A stretch of 64,000 nt of DNA. It comes from Seiridium cupressi. Lineage: Eukaryota > Ascomycota > Sordariomycetes > Amphisphaeriales > Sporocadaceae. Location of the stretch: assembly GCA_036674765.1 (NCBI GenBank), contig JARVKI010000052.1, forward strand, positions 62,001 to 126,000, in the 5' to 3' direction. This document shows positions 53,748 to 64,000 of this stretch, piece after piece. Below the pieces are notes generated by a model. It made no database searches, had not been told where the DNA came from, and saw only the letters and a list, made by a program, of their open reading frames with translations. Both the position numbers and the translations under genes were made by a program. Every line of letters begins with the position of its first letter. Position 1 is the first letter of the stretch.

Positions 53748-56046
53748 CTATCTGTCTCCTTTTACATACAAATCGTGCTCCAAGCCCCAGTTTCTGATAG
53801 TACCCAGTCCTTCTGCAAACGTCTTCTTCGCCGTTTTGTCCGGGGGACACGAAACCAGCCTGTATCGAGCATTCTGATCGGCAGCTAGCGTCTCAGGTTT
53901 ATATCCAATGCGAATATCCTTCAGCTCCTCCTTCACCTTCTCCTCGGTCATGAATGTTACATATCCTCCAATATTACTTTGGGCCGACTCTGCAAGCTCC
54001 ATAGCCAGTTTGAGAGTGCCTGCTGTCTTGATTGTCCGAACAGCCGTATCCGACATCCAGAAAAGGCGAAGGAAGGTGGAATGACAAATTGTTGTACTTC
54101 AAGGTAGAATTATAATGGAGATTCTTGGCCCCGATGATCCTTCCATTCAATAGGAGTAGACGAGGTGAGTGTCAAATTGACCCATGAAACCTTTTCTAGC
54201 CCGGTCTCATTGTATGGGAATGGGAATACAGTGAGAGAGTCGTTGCGAGCTTGTTCGGGACCCTGTCGCTGTTCTGGGGTCTCGTATCCGAGTATTCTTA
54301 CGGTCTCATTGAAAGTTCGGCTCCAACCATCTACGTATTGTACTGACCCTTGAGCATTTGTCGCATCAGTCCAGTCGTCTGGTTCAATATACCAAAAGTC
54401 TTTAAACCAGACCCAAGTTGAGGGTTGAGGGGTCATCTTCAGCAGCTGGCCTGTGAGTGCGTTCTCGGTGTGTCGTGGTATGATAGTAACCCACGTCACT
54501 CGAAAGACACCAGCGGATGCCCAAATGCCCGTCCATCACCGTTTGTGGTCGGCCGAACAGAAAACGGTGTAGCAGCTTTTCGACATCCGCATTACCATTC
54601 GATCGGCCTGGTCGTCGATTGACCTCAGTCAAAAACTCCAATTCCAGTCCTGGTTGCATTGCACACGAGATTATCTCCTCACAAACCCGCGATGAATTTG
54701 CTGATGACGGCAATTGGATGAAGACCTTGTTAACCATCCCTCTGCTACCTGGAAAAGACAGAAAGAAAACCCCAGAATTGCAAACGATGGCGGTGAATCA
54801 TCCTCCACCTCTGCATGAAAGGTAGCGATAGAAGTGACGGTTGTCGTCTGATGGTTTCAAACGGTTGTTGCTGTGGTTGGGAGGTCTTCGGCATTTGATG
54901 ATAAGTACTTGCCCAACGATATCAGTCGTTTGGCGGTCCATCTGCTGGTATTCTGGTAGGCCGTCCTCTTTTTTGACCATAGGTAACGTGAGCCGCGGTA
55001 AGTGGTATAGGCGGCCACAGCGTAACCAGCAACTACCGCAACACCTCTGGCCTTATGGCCCAACCCTCGAAGGTATGTCTTGGTGATGCGCGACCACTTT
55101 TAGTGGCCCAATCCTACAGCGTCTATTTATGAAAGTCAACACAGAGATAGTTCATATGGAAAGTAGTCCAGACTTACAGGCTCGGATCGCCTTGAAATTC
55201 TCGGACTGCTCTGCAATATTCTGTGACCCACTGAGGATCCCAAAATAGTCCCATATTGACTCACTGCTCACGTTTGTTTTCCAGCCTCCGGATGTGTATA
55301 TCAAGCCGCAAGGCCCTCCGCACCCCTCTTGCAAGACCGTGTGTGATGAGAAGTCATATGACGGAGTTAATGCAGATCCAATAGTTGAAAGGTTCATTCC
55401 AACCTCCACCACTTCTGTCCCACTAGGTAATCCTAGCCTGGTAGGATCCAATGGCCAGCAAATGGCCAGATCTTCACTATTCATTGGGATCATGTTCCCA
55501 TTAGGCATTGCATATGTTCGGCGTGATAAACTGAGGTACCCAGTAGCTGCACTCCAAATCAGAGTCAAAAGTAGTGTGTATAGCAGGGCATATACAAGAA
55601 GAACGGAGCAGAGGATTACAGAGATGCTTCTGGTGCCACGAAACGAGGTCAGTAGCACCCATAGAGTTTCGAAGGAGGATCAAGTGAAGGAAACGCTAAT
55701 AAAATAGTCGTAAGTGACGGTTGAATGTTCCATTGCGAACAAGAGGAGTCGACGAATGATTGTCTGGTAAAGTAGCATCCAGTTTGGAGGGTATTGTTGT
55801 CGTCATTGTGGTTGTTTGTTTGCGACCAGCCTGACGCCTGTGATGTGAGTGCAGAGCAAGCTGCACCAAAGCAAACACAGCCGGAGTAGAACAGAATGCT
55901 AACGATAATGACTTTCTTATAGAGGTGAGGCTCATCTTAGCATCTTTGACCAGTTTCTCCCCGTCTTTGGTCGACGCTGAAGATATAGAACCAGCCGAAA
56001 TGCTAGGAGTTTGATGTGCTCCATCGTCCAAGCCTGTAGAATCCAT
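53748..56046 (-). pseudogene. Membrane protein locus, multi-exon and probably broken
   Basis: A chain of minus-strand segments reads like one large membrane protein but in shifting frames. The ATG at 56046 opens 116 codons with a hydrophobic stretch (LAFCSTPAVFALVQLALHS). It continues as ILLAFPSLDPPSKLYG and, one base out, VLLTSFRGTRSISVILCSVL with a clear membrane span (LVYALLYTLLLTLIW) and an extracellular-looking part (55658-55152) with CGGPCGLIYTSGG. Later pieces are VVAGYAVAAYTTYRGSRYLW (55063-54857), a glycosylation-rich segment WVTIIPRHTENALTGQLLKM (54499-54110), and a soluble ATG-led C-terminal part (54056-53748, MSDTAVRTIKTAGTLKLAME). I do not recognise the family. Introns may explain some frame changes, but at the SKLYG/VLLTS joint a missing base fits better. 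Splitting into several small genes is an alternative. Confidence 0.4.
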
Positions 56047-56432
56047 CTAGAATAGCGATTAATCTGGTGTGGTCAAATAATAACATTTATCAATGACTCC
56101 TAAAAGTTCGAAGTCATGCAGTCTCAGGCCAAATGGGATAAGCGGATATAACTGGTGGGGGCGGAGTCAGCTCTATAGAAAACGGGCGTCACTATCACAA
56201 ATGTACATTGCCGCTCAGTCTAGTTTCTAAAGCGCATCGAATGGTTCAGTTCCATATCTGGCGGCAAGACTCTTTGACGTCCGATTTCCCCTAACTGAAT
56301 AACCATGATTATGGGTTTCGTGAGAAGGACCGATTAGACAAGCGTGGGGCTGCCAATAGATGTTGATCGAATCCATTCTTTCTTATCACAATGACCAGAC
56401 TTCCCGGCTCTCGTACCAAAGAGATCGTTAAT

Positions 56433-56467
<35 letters not shown>

Positions 56468-56871
56468 TTTTAAAAAAGTTAAAACCCCGGTAAAAATGCG
56501 TTTTTTGGGGATCAAAGGTTCTAAATGATCGAAGATGCTCTAATTTATGTCTAGTATACACCCTCTGATAACGAGACCTTAACTATGAGATAGCGTCTGC
56601 CTACATAGTCATAACCCGTTTTTGTTGCATCCATTTTGTCAGGCATGAGGCTGCGATAAATTAGCTGTGGGGGCCTGCAGCTTACATTATGCTGGGGTCG
56701 TATGTCTCGCGCCGAATTCGATTGCGGTAAGCAATGCGGCCGCGCGGTGCGGCCGCCTTATAGCCCTGACATGAGAATATGAATTTAAACTTAACGGTCG
56801 CCCACTGGTTTCATCGCATAAGTCGCGAGTCACGAAAGTAAAGCAATATTGTACAAGCATACGACATCAGA
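56047..56871. other. Intergenic region with A32 tract and twin NotI-like palindromes
   Basis: A pure run of 32 A lies at 56434-56465. Two GCGGCCGC palindromes occur at 56736-56743 and 56749-56756, separated by five bases. No gene. The right end precedes the oxidase. Confidence 0.5.
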
Positions 56872-58394
56872 ATGTCAACGATACCGGCCGGCCAGGAATA
56901 TCGCGATGCACCCCCTCCCGGGAGCAATCGCGACGCTGTTCAAGCGGACACCCCACCTCTGCTCCCACTGATCGAGAAGTATCCTGATATACATATTTAA
57001 ACCAAGTCGAACCCGCGCTTTATAGAAATCAGTAAGGTCCGGAGTGAGAAGACTGACATGGAAGCTCTAGCCATTGTGAGACCCATGAACGAAGCAGAGA
57101 TCTCTGCCACCGTGACTCACTGCGCTGAAGCAGGCATAAGTATTACCATCCGCAGCGGTGGTAACGATATTGCGGAGAGATCACGTAGCCACGGGGGTGT
57201 GGTCATTGATGTGAGATCCTGGGATTCTATGGTCCTGGCTGTTGATCACCAGTCCGTCCGCATTGGAGGTGGTGTGACGTTGGGGAACGCCCTTAGGTTC
57301 TTGGATGCCAACGACCTTGACACGCCTTGTGGCTGGGGCCAGGAGGTCGGCTATGTGGCGTGGGCTTGTGGTGGTGGTTATGGTGTCGAGTGCGGATCCA
57401 GGGGTCTTGGAGTAGACCAAGTTCTTGCTGGAAGGATCGTGAATGCTTCGGGCGAAGTGCTCGTATTGAATGGTGACGGGAAGCATCAAGATGCCTGGTG
57501 GGCACTCCGCGGCGGCGGCGCTGGCATTATCGGAGTGGTCAGCGAGTTGACTGTGAAGGTCTACCCAAAGCTGAAGGCCCTTGCAGGATATGTATGGTTC
57601 CCATACGCAGAAGCAGAGTCGGTCCTGGGTAACATGCAAAAACTATACCAGGAGAATTTTCCCGATAAGTTTGCAGGCGAGGTTTTCTTGATCGATCCGC
57701 TGAATAATGGTGGCATCATCAGCCATTTCTTTTGGTGGGAATTAAATGAGGATGGGAGTGACCTTGAGGAAGCAAAGGCATACCACAAAAGGGTCACCGA
57801 GTTCGGCACGGTAGTTTTGGACACTGTCAAAGGTCAGGACGGCAAGTACAATGAGAGTAAGTACCCCATTTCCTTCAATGAGGCATCAATGCTGACATCA
57901 AACTAGCGACACCTTTCGACTTTCTGTACTCTATTAAGAACCCAGGTTTAGAGACGCGACAGACCATGTACAACAAATCACTGATAGTTCCTTCTTTCTC
58001 CGCCGAACTTGGTGCCATCGTGGCCCGCCATCCTCTACCTACCACGATCTCTGTTATCGTGCTACACAACTGCCATGGAGCCGGCACACGTCGTAATCCA
58101 ACAGCAGCCTTTGGTAACAGAGATCAGCACATCCTGGTAGGTATCGGAGCCCAGTGTGATTGGGCTGACGAGGAGACGAAGGCGCGTTCCTCGAGCTGGC
58201 CAGGCAAGATATATGACGAACTGGTTGAAGCTGGATTGAGCACCGACTGGAAATACATTAATTTCAACCCAAAGGAGAAGGGAGATGGAAAGATGTATCT
58301 TGGTGAGGAAGGCCCGAGGAAGATGAGGCTGGTCAAGCAGAGGTGGGACCCGAAGGGGCTATTTGCCCTATCCACGCCTGATCTAACTGGTTAG
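56872..58394 (+). pseudogene. FAD-linked (BBE/6-HDNO-like) oxidoreductase with an in-frame TAA near the start
   Basis: Flavin oxidase of the PCMH/berberine-bridge class. A frame begins at the ATG at 56872 (MSTIPAGQEYRDAPPPG) and leads through LLPLIEKYPDIHI to TAA at 56998-57000 (codon 43), then continues unbroken. The next ATG (57058) starts 428 residues through exons 57058-57856 and 57907-58394. FAD-domain features: LAIVRPMNEAEISATVTHCA, RSGGND, GGVTLGNALRFLDANDLDTP, ACGGGYG, GRIVNASGEVL and RGGGAGIIGVVSELTVKVYP; the C-terminal BBE-like part is near KYINFNPKEKGDG. The usual His of the RSGGHD motif, the covalent FAD anchor, is Asn (57163-57165). A start at 57058 would remove the first strand of the FAD domain, so the gene is probably inactive. 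Without the TAA it would give 490 residues. Confidence 0.75.
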
Positions 58395-58716
58395 AGTGAT
58401 CAATATCAAATTTCACGATATCTATGATAGATAGTTCATAGAATCAAATCTGTCAGAACAGTTTCACGGCTTAAAAGGTTTTGGGTGCCAAAGCACAGCT
58501 CGAGTCGAAGGCTCATTTTCTGCAGGGGGGGGACTACATAATACCAGTACCGCATTGTTGCGGGTATCGTAACCAATCCGACAAACCACGGCCTTCAGAA
58601 GTTCCACACATGTTATTGGGGTATCATGTTCATTCAAACCATTGCCAGTCGCCAAATTTCAAAAATTCCACAGCCCATAAACATCGTACGTTACAATTCA
58701 TGTCCCACCTTCCTTT
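58395..58716. other. Intergenic region between convergent genes
   Basis: A short region of 322 bases with a run of seven G (about 58527-58533). No gene is supported. Confidence 0.4.
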
Positions 58717-59064
58717 CTAGTTAGACTTCAAGGTCTTACTAGCCCTGGTCGAACCATTCTGGCGCTGTTGGTAATACAGATAACCCAAGACAGCCGCAGC
58801 GACAGTGCCGAGGAGGAAAAAGTTGTCTACAACGTCATCATGTTAGCGAATCCACAGTCAAGTGTTACTTTCGAGAGTAAATGTAGATAGCGACTTACGA
58901 ATCGCGAAGCCAAGTGTGCCCTCGATGAAGTTCACGGCACCCTTGCCAGTGTCGACGATGACATTTATGACCAGTGCGAAGGCATTGAAAATGGCTTGCA
59001 GGATTCCCTGGAAGACCTCAATGATCGATTGGAAGAAGTGACCGATTCCTGATGCGATGCCCAT
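58717..59064 (-). CDS. Small two-exon membrane protein, 91 aa
   Basis: Exons 59064-58899 and 58826-58717 are in phase across a 72-base intron (gtaagt...tgtag). The first half (GIGHFFQSIIEVFQGILQAI, FNAFALVINVIVDTGKGAVN) has amphipathic and hydrophobic helices; the second exon contributes a clear transmembrane segment NFFLLGTVAAAVLGYLYYQQ and a short basic tail with Lys/Arg (RQNGSTRASKTLKSN). No signal peptide is needed if the helix acts as an anchor. The arrangement of a Gly-rich helix plus a terminal span recalls small fungal membrane proteins of unknown role. Function is not assignable. Length, splice sites and composition support a real gene. Confidence 0.8.
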
Positions 59065-62000
59065 TTTGACGAGTGAGGACTAGTATTTCTTTTGTTTGGG
59101 TAATGGTGTTGAAGAGAAAGAGTGTTTGATATGATAGATGTGGGGACAGATCTCGTAAGGCTGAAGTGGCAGATGCTTCTTAGTGTGAAATTTAACCAAA
59201 GTCGGTCAAAGTTGAGAAGGGGAAAGTGTGGCTTTTTATTCACCGGAAACAGCTGCTAACTACCTACGTATGTGGTGCCATCAGCATGAGGCTGAAACCA
59301 CGTCATGAGCATGTCTCGCTTGCAGTGGCTTTCCACAAAGGCCACGGCTGACAATGAAAACTGGTTTCGGTTGAAATGACAGCAGAAGGTACCTTGATCA
59401 CGATCGCCATGACTGTCCCCCAATGGCTTTGGTTGGAGGAACGCGGGATGACGTCAGGTACCAAGGCACCCGCCGCCCCACCTTGTCCCCAGCTGTCACC
59501 AACTAGCGCTAGACCCCACTGCCTTGGAAACCGCGCCAAACCCATTCCTTCTCCCCACACTTTCCTACATGCAGAAAGAAGGCACCTGTTCCGTTCTCTG
59601 TGTGCAGGTCGTCACCACAGCTGCTTCTGAAAACGCTTACCGCAACGTCGATGCTCTGGTCGAAGGGCAGTTTGTACTTGGTCGTTCATAAAGCCGCCAA
59701 CCCTTGGGCATTGAGTTTTGTGTTTTCAAGTCTTCTAGCTAAGGATGAGGTGTTCTGGCATGAAAATCTTTGGGCATGAGCATAATTCGTCCTGCGGATG
59801 GTTGGATTTTGGTCTAAATCTCCGTGGTCTAAGCAGATGGCTAGGAGTGTATGTGGGATAAATCTATCGAGCTCAAGCTCCTTCAGCTCCGTGGACGCGG
59901 CTTCAGTCAACCCAAATATTTTGCGCCATCTAAAGCACGTTTCAGTCCTATCCCACATGTGGACTGATTCTGTATGATCATTTGGTCTCAGGTAACACCA
60001 TCATCTGTGGCCTGAGAGGCTTACCCCACGCTGGAGCAGTACTCCTTCTTACCAAGTATATCAACTTCATGATGACATCTTCTGTGAAATCTCGGACACA
60101 TCCCCGAAAGAGTTCTGGAAGACCAATACACTGTTTGGGTAGACATGGATGGTTGCAATCATGACGGATCGATCTCTACCCCATGCTCCAAATGTACACC
60201 CAAGCGCATTCTAGATCAGCCGAGAGGCAGTAATTTCATGATCACAGAGCTGCTTTCGTCTTCTTATTCTTGAATCTCCGCTGGGAATCAACAGCGAGGA
60301 CCACCTAACGTGACCGACACAAAAGGCTCCATCTACCATGGGAGCTTCAGATCGCCTTACCAGTGCGCGCTGTCCAATCATGATGGTAGGAGACGGCGTA
60401 ATCATGAGAAGTGTTCTGCCTAAGGTTGATCTGGTCCTTGAGAATATTTGCCATTGTGCTCTTCAAGAATGGTCTTAGCAGCAAGCATGTATCGTGCCCA
60501 ACCTTCGGCAAAAGCTGGACAATAGAAAGAGAACGATGGTGAGAGAGGAAGTTGACGAATTGAATAACATTTACAAGGGACTAAGAAGCGAAGGCTGCTT
60601 CGAGATGAGTCAAAAGGTGTGCCGCGAATGCTGCCTTGTAACGTCGCAGCCTTCAAAATGGGACATCCCTTGCGGATCAAGCTGACCTCCCTGCAGCCCT
60701 AAGCTCTAGAGCTTGTGTTATGGAAATCACTTTTGTTGAAACAAACTACAACTTGAATCCTCAATGCGAAAGCACTGACGAATCGCTGGTAAGTACTGTA
60801 CCAGAAAAACCGGGCTGTGTCCTGACTGATCTTGGGTGGTACCCGAGCTCGTGGACGTGTCTGGGGTCAAGGCGAAGTGATAATAATGAAAGTGCGGGCG
60901 CTTTCTTGTTATCCTTGTTATTTAATGCTTTTCCCCTCAATTGCATTTTTAGCACGCAATGGAGAGAGCTGGATATATTAACTACCTAAATAATAACGAT
61001 CTTTATTGCGAGTTCCAAGCTATATACTGACAGATGTCGAAATAGAAGAAGTTGGGTCGGCGCACTCATTCAGGTTACTTCGCTAGATGTGTATAACTGT
61101 GCTGGCTGTCAAATGCCTTGATGCGAGAGCGTTACTGTCGCTGACCATTAAGAATGGAAACCATGGTTATAATTATCAATTGCAGACCATGCGTATTTAT
61201 CTTGTTTAGACCAGGAAAGAAAAACATAAATTATTCGATAGTGTTTATTCACTACGGAAACTCGTCAGACAGCATCTTGACCAGCTGGCAAGTAAGACAA
61301 CCTGTGCCGAGGCTCTGATCCAGAGCCTTAACACTCCTCTAGATCCTTGGAAGGATAATGGCACTGCACATACCTCCGTGGATACCGCATGCACGAGAGC
61401 ATCCCAACTACTGCAAGAAATAGTATATATAGCATGGCTGTCGTTGTTTAAAGCATGCTGCGATACAAATGCATTAAGAGGTTGTCAACTTCAAACCCCC
61501 AATCCTCAGCGGCTTCTTCATGCGGGGAAACGAAGATAAACAAGGCGAACAATGCTCTTATTCTTGTCTACCCTTAACATTGACCCGGGCGTGGGCGAGT
61601 CCTCGCGAAAAGGGAATATAGTGAAATTGCCGTCTCCGACTTCCCTCGTCGTAGAAATGTTATCAAACACGATCGACTCGAAGCCGCGTGCGCCATATAT
61701 GCATATGCTAAAATGTGGCATATCAACCATCATCTAGAGTACGACTTAGCTGAATGAGCTGAGGTGAGGACTCATTATGAGCGAGAGCGGCAAGGCAAGA
61801 TGAAGTGTTCATTGAACTATCGACATCACTGCTATGCAGGCTGGTCCCTATACTCTTCGGCTGAGACACAAAGTTGGTCTTCGAAGCAGAGTCCTGATTG
61901 GAGTGGATGGCCGACCATGTGGGATGAGTTAGTGCAAGAGAAAACGCCGCTGAATTAAAGTGGGTATAACGTCTCTCAATCGGGTAACTTTAAGCACCGC

Positions 62001-62131
62001 TAACACCAGTTGCTGGCATGATAAGTCATGTAGTCCTTCTCCTCACGACGCTTTACAAACTCACAACTACATGCAACCTTTCCTCGTGCTCGTACTGAAC
62101 AAAATAGTTTAGTTTTCTCACCCTCCTCATC
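59065..62131. other. 3.1 kb without a supported gene
   Basis: Left end: promoter of the small membrane protein. Short minus-strand frames (59958-59686, 60680-60420) are protein-like in places (AFAEGWARYMLAAKTILEEH in the second) but are too short and have no partner exons that join. The right end is the promoter of the 62132 gene. No repeat or RNA gene recognised. Confidence 0.4.
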
Positions 62132-63631
62132 ATGTCTCAGTCTACCCGATCCCTTTCGTATCCTCAACGGCTAAGAGTATTCATCCTCTCAGACATCTCA
62201 AATGAGCCCGACGATGCGGAATCGCTGGTCCGGTACCTGTTGTACTCGAATCAATTTGACACAGAAGGTTTTGGTGCCGTGACTTCAAATTGGATGAAGA
62301 CAAAAGTCTGTCCTCAAGACATGCACAAAATCGTCGATGCATACGCAGGCGCTGTGGAAAACCTCAACGCACATGCTCATCCAGATGCCCAATATACCTC
62401 AGCAGAAAAATTCAAGGGTTTGATCAGGAGCGGCGCCAACGTGTACGGCATGGCCGCGGTTGGAGACGATGTTCCGCTAAGCGATTCCGGGAAGTTACTG
62501 CTTGAGCGCATTCTGGTGGAGGACGACCGGCCGTTGTGGGTTCTCTGCTGGGGCGGTACCAACGTTTTGGCTCAGGTCCTGTTCAAGATCCGAAAAGATT
62601 TCTCAGATGAGGAGGCGAAGAAGTTGTACGCAAAATTGCGGGTATACGCGATCTCCGACCAGGACGACACCGGAGCCTGGATACGAAACAATTTCCCAAC
62701 GATTTTTTACATTGTGTCGTTGCATGGCTGGAATCAGTACGGGCTTGCTGCGTGGACTGGGATCTCTGGTGACAACTATTATGGATTTGATAAAGGAGGG
62801 CCCGATTTTTCCAAGATGACAAAGGAATGGATAAAAGAGAATATTCAGATTGGTCCGCTGGGTTCTGCCTACCCGAACTACATGTTTATCCCCGAAGGAG
62901 ATACACCAACGTTCTTATACTTGATCCAGAATGGTCTGGGTGTACCCGAACGGCCCGACTACGGCTCCTGGGGCGGGAGATATGCTCTTACCGACATCAG
63001 TGGGAACGGACTCTGCAGCCGGAGCTACCATGATGCTGCGGACACAGTAGTCGGGCTTGACGGCAGGACACACAGGTCGAATCAAGCCACAATCTGGAGG
63101 TGGAGAGACACTTTCCAGAATGACTTTGCTGCCCGTATGCAGTGGACACTTTCTGGTGATTACCAGTCGGCGAACCACCACCCGGTGATATCAGTCAACG
63201 GAAGCCAAAGTCTCGAACCTCTGACTATCGAATGCGAAGCCGGCTCCTCTTTCACACTTGATGCATCGCAGACTTACGACCCTGACGAGGGCGACACCCT
63301 CACCTTCAAATGGTGGCATTACCGAGAACCAACCGCGACGCAATGGTGGGTCGAAGCTGAAGTGGAAGAGCTCAAGATCAAGAACTTGAACCAAGAAGGC
63401 AGCAAGGTGGAAGTGGAGCTGCCGCCGGCGGAAAAGTGCGCGGTTGACCTGATGAGCCGACAGGCGCAGGCAAAGGGACAGGTGCTGCATCTCATCCTGG
63501 AAGTTACAGACAGTGGTGCACCGCCTTTGACGAGTTATCGCCGTATCATCGTCCAATGTACGAATAAGGACCTGAAGGGCTCCGGCACGCCTATAGAAGC
63601 GGCTGGTGATATGGAAATGTCCTTTGCGTGA
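62132..63631 (+). CDS. DUF1593/Sde182-like nucleoside-hydrolase-fold protein, 499 aa
   Basis: Intronless 499-residue frame. It starts with the family's N-terminal signature RVFILSDISNEPDDAESLVR (Asp-rich motif as in nucleoside hydrolases, where it binds a metal), then YLLYSNQFDTEGFGAV, WVLCWGGTNVLAQVLFKIR, YAISDQDDTGAWIRNNFPTI and WKWRDTFQND-type segments (seen as IWRWRDTFQNDFAARMQWTL). The C-terminal part from about residue 345 (HHPVISVNGS, FTLDASQTYDPDEGDTLTFK) fits a beta-sandwich domain as in Sde182-type cellulose-binding proteins. Bacterial and fungal relatives are usually secreted, but no signal peptide is visible here; the protein starts MSQSTRSLSYPQRLRV. Its substrate is unknown. The gene looks intact. 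Confidence 0.93.
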   Translation: MSQSTRSLSYPQRLRVFILSDISNEPDDAESLVRYLLYSNQFDTEGFGAVTSNWMKTKVCPQDMHKIVDAYAGAVENLNAHAHPDAQYTSAEKFKGLIRSGANVYGMAAVGDDVPLSDSGKLLLERILVEDDRPLWVLCWGGTNVLAQVLFKIRKDFSDEEAKKLYAKLRVYAISDQDDTGAWIRNNFPTIFYIVSLHGWNQYGLAAWTGISGDNYYGFDKGGPDFSKMTKEWIKENIQIGPLGSAYPNYMFIPEGDTPTFLYLIQNGLGVPERPDYGSWGGRYALTDISGNGLCSRSYHDAADTVVGLDGRTHRSNQATIWRWRDTFQNDFAARMQWTLSGDYQSANHHPVISVNGSQSLEPLTIECEAGSSFTLDASQTYDPDEGDTLTFKWWHYREPTATQWWVEAEVEELKIKNLNQEGSKVEVELPPAEKCAVDLMSRQAQAKGQVLHLILEVTDSGAPPLTSYRRIIVQCTNKDLKGSGTPIEAAGDMEMSFA

Positions 63632-64000
63632 GCATCGGGCGGGCGCTTAAAGGTGCCAAATCCGGAAAGCCGTGCAAAGGCTCAAGCTCGGGTAAATTTG
63701 AGTCACAAGGTACAATAGTTTACGAAAGAAGTCTTTAGTATATGCAAGCCAACGTTCTCATGATTGAAATCAACGGACCTTGAGCCTCGGTGTTTTCTTC
63801 CCGTAGAATGAATTCAATATGTAGTTGCGGAATTCCATGTAATTGCGTACGTGGTCTGCTATGCTTGCCCATTGTGGTAGTGCTTCTACTGGCTTCCGCT
63901 CCAAAGGCTAAGCGATGGCTCCATGTCATTACCTTACCCCGCAAAGTCTCATTGCGGCTGCCAACGCGTCCCTCCCATCTGCGCTAAGTTGTGGAAAAGA
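63632..64000. other. Right-end intergenic region
   Basis: 3' flank of the DUF1593 gene. Two overlapping frames on opposite strands have no domain, and I see nothing else. Confidence 0.4.

Noticed and set aside
56736..56756. Two GCGGCCGC palindromes five bases apart
   Set aside because: Looks like a possible cloning or adaptor artefact at first, but the flanks are ordinary genomic sequence; no function inferred.
60420..60680. Minus-strand frame with a protein-like stretch (AFAEGWARYMLAAKTILEEH)
   Set aside because: Too short, begins without ATG context and no neighbouring exon fits.

Overview
The window looks like a piece of a filamentous ascomycete genome (Pezizomycotina; Sordariomycetes is my best guess, but I cannot prove the class). 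The reasons are genes split by short GT-AG introns of mostly 48-122 bases, several Zn2Cys6 regulators including one of the AflR type, a CipC-like stress protein, a LysM protein, F-box and HET-type genes, and no operons. Genes lie on both strands and are separated by 0.3-3 kb of non-coding DNA.

The left half (about 1-29 kb) is mostly a conserved core: vacuolar aspartyl aminopeptidase (M18), a PAF-acetylhydrolase-like lipase, a CipC-like protein, the tRNA m1A58 methyltransferase catalytic subunit Trm61, cysteinyl-tRNA synthetase, a nucleotidyltransferase-like protein, a 2-hydroxyacid dehydrogenase, a multi-span membrane protein, tryptophanyl-tRNA synthetase and the spliceosomal protein SmD3. 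Trm61/CysRS and TrpRS/SmD3 are two head-to-head pairs, each linking a tRNA synthetase with an RNA-processing gene across a 430-500 base shared upstream region. Scattered in this half are three members of an unrecognised family carrying an HxxxCxC motif. The extreme left edge holds a Zn2Cys6 regulator that runs off the window and looks broken.

The stretch from about 30 to 58 kb is accessory DNA and much of it looks like a gene graveyard. It has a C2H2 zinc-finger gene with a damaged first finger, a MITE-like inverted-repeat element, a minisatellite, a HET-domain fragment, a dead MFS transporter, an apparently intact AflR-type regulator without any biosynthetic backbone gene, a small secreted protein, an F-box gene with an in-frame TAG where its paralogue has Trp, a LysM gene with three frame breaks, the intact F-box paralogue, a broken membrane-protein locus, and an FAD-linked oxidase with an in-frame TAA. 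A Ser/Gly-rich conserved protein and a four-exon Dabb protein near 50-53 kb appear intact.

The right end (58.7-64 kb) has a small two-exon membrane protein, 3 kb with no gene I can support, and an intronless DUF1593/Sde182-type nucleoside-hydrolase-like protein.

Splice coordinates were worked out by hand from GT/AG sites and reading-frame continuity. No search or computation was run. I did not find a convincing wholly new system. The best leads are the nonsense codons in otherwise open frames (RIP-type mutation versus A-to-I editing), the HxxxCxC family, and the MITE-like element.
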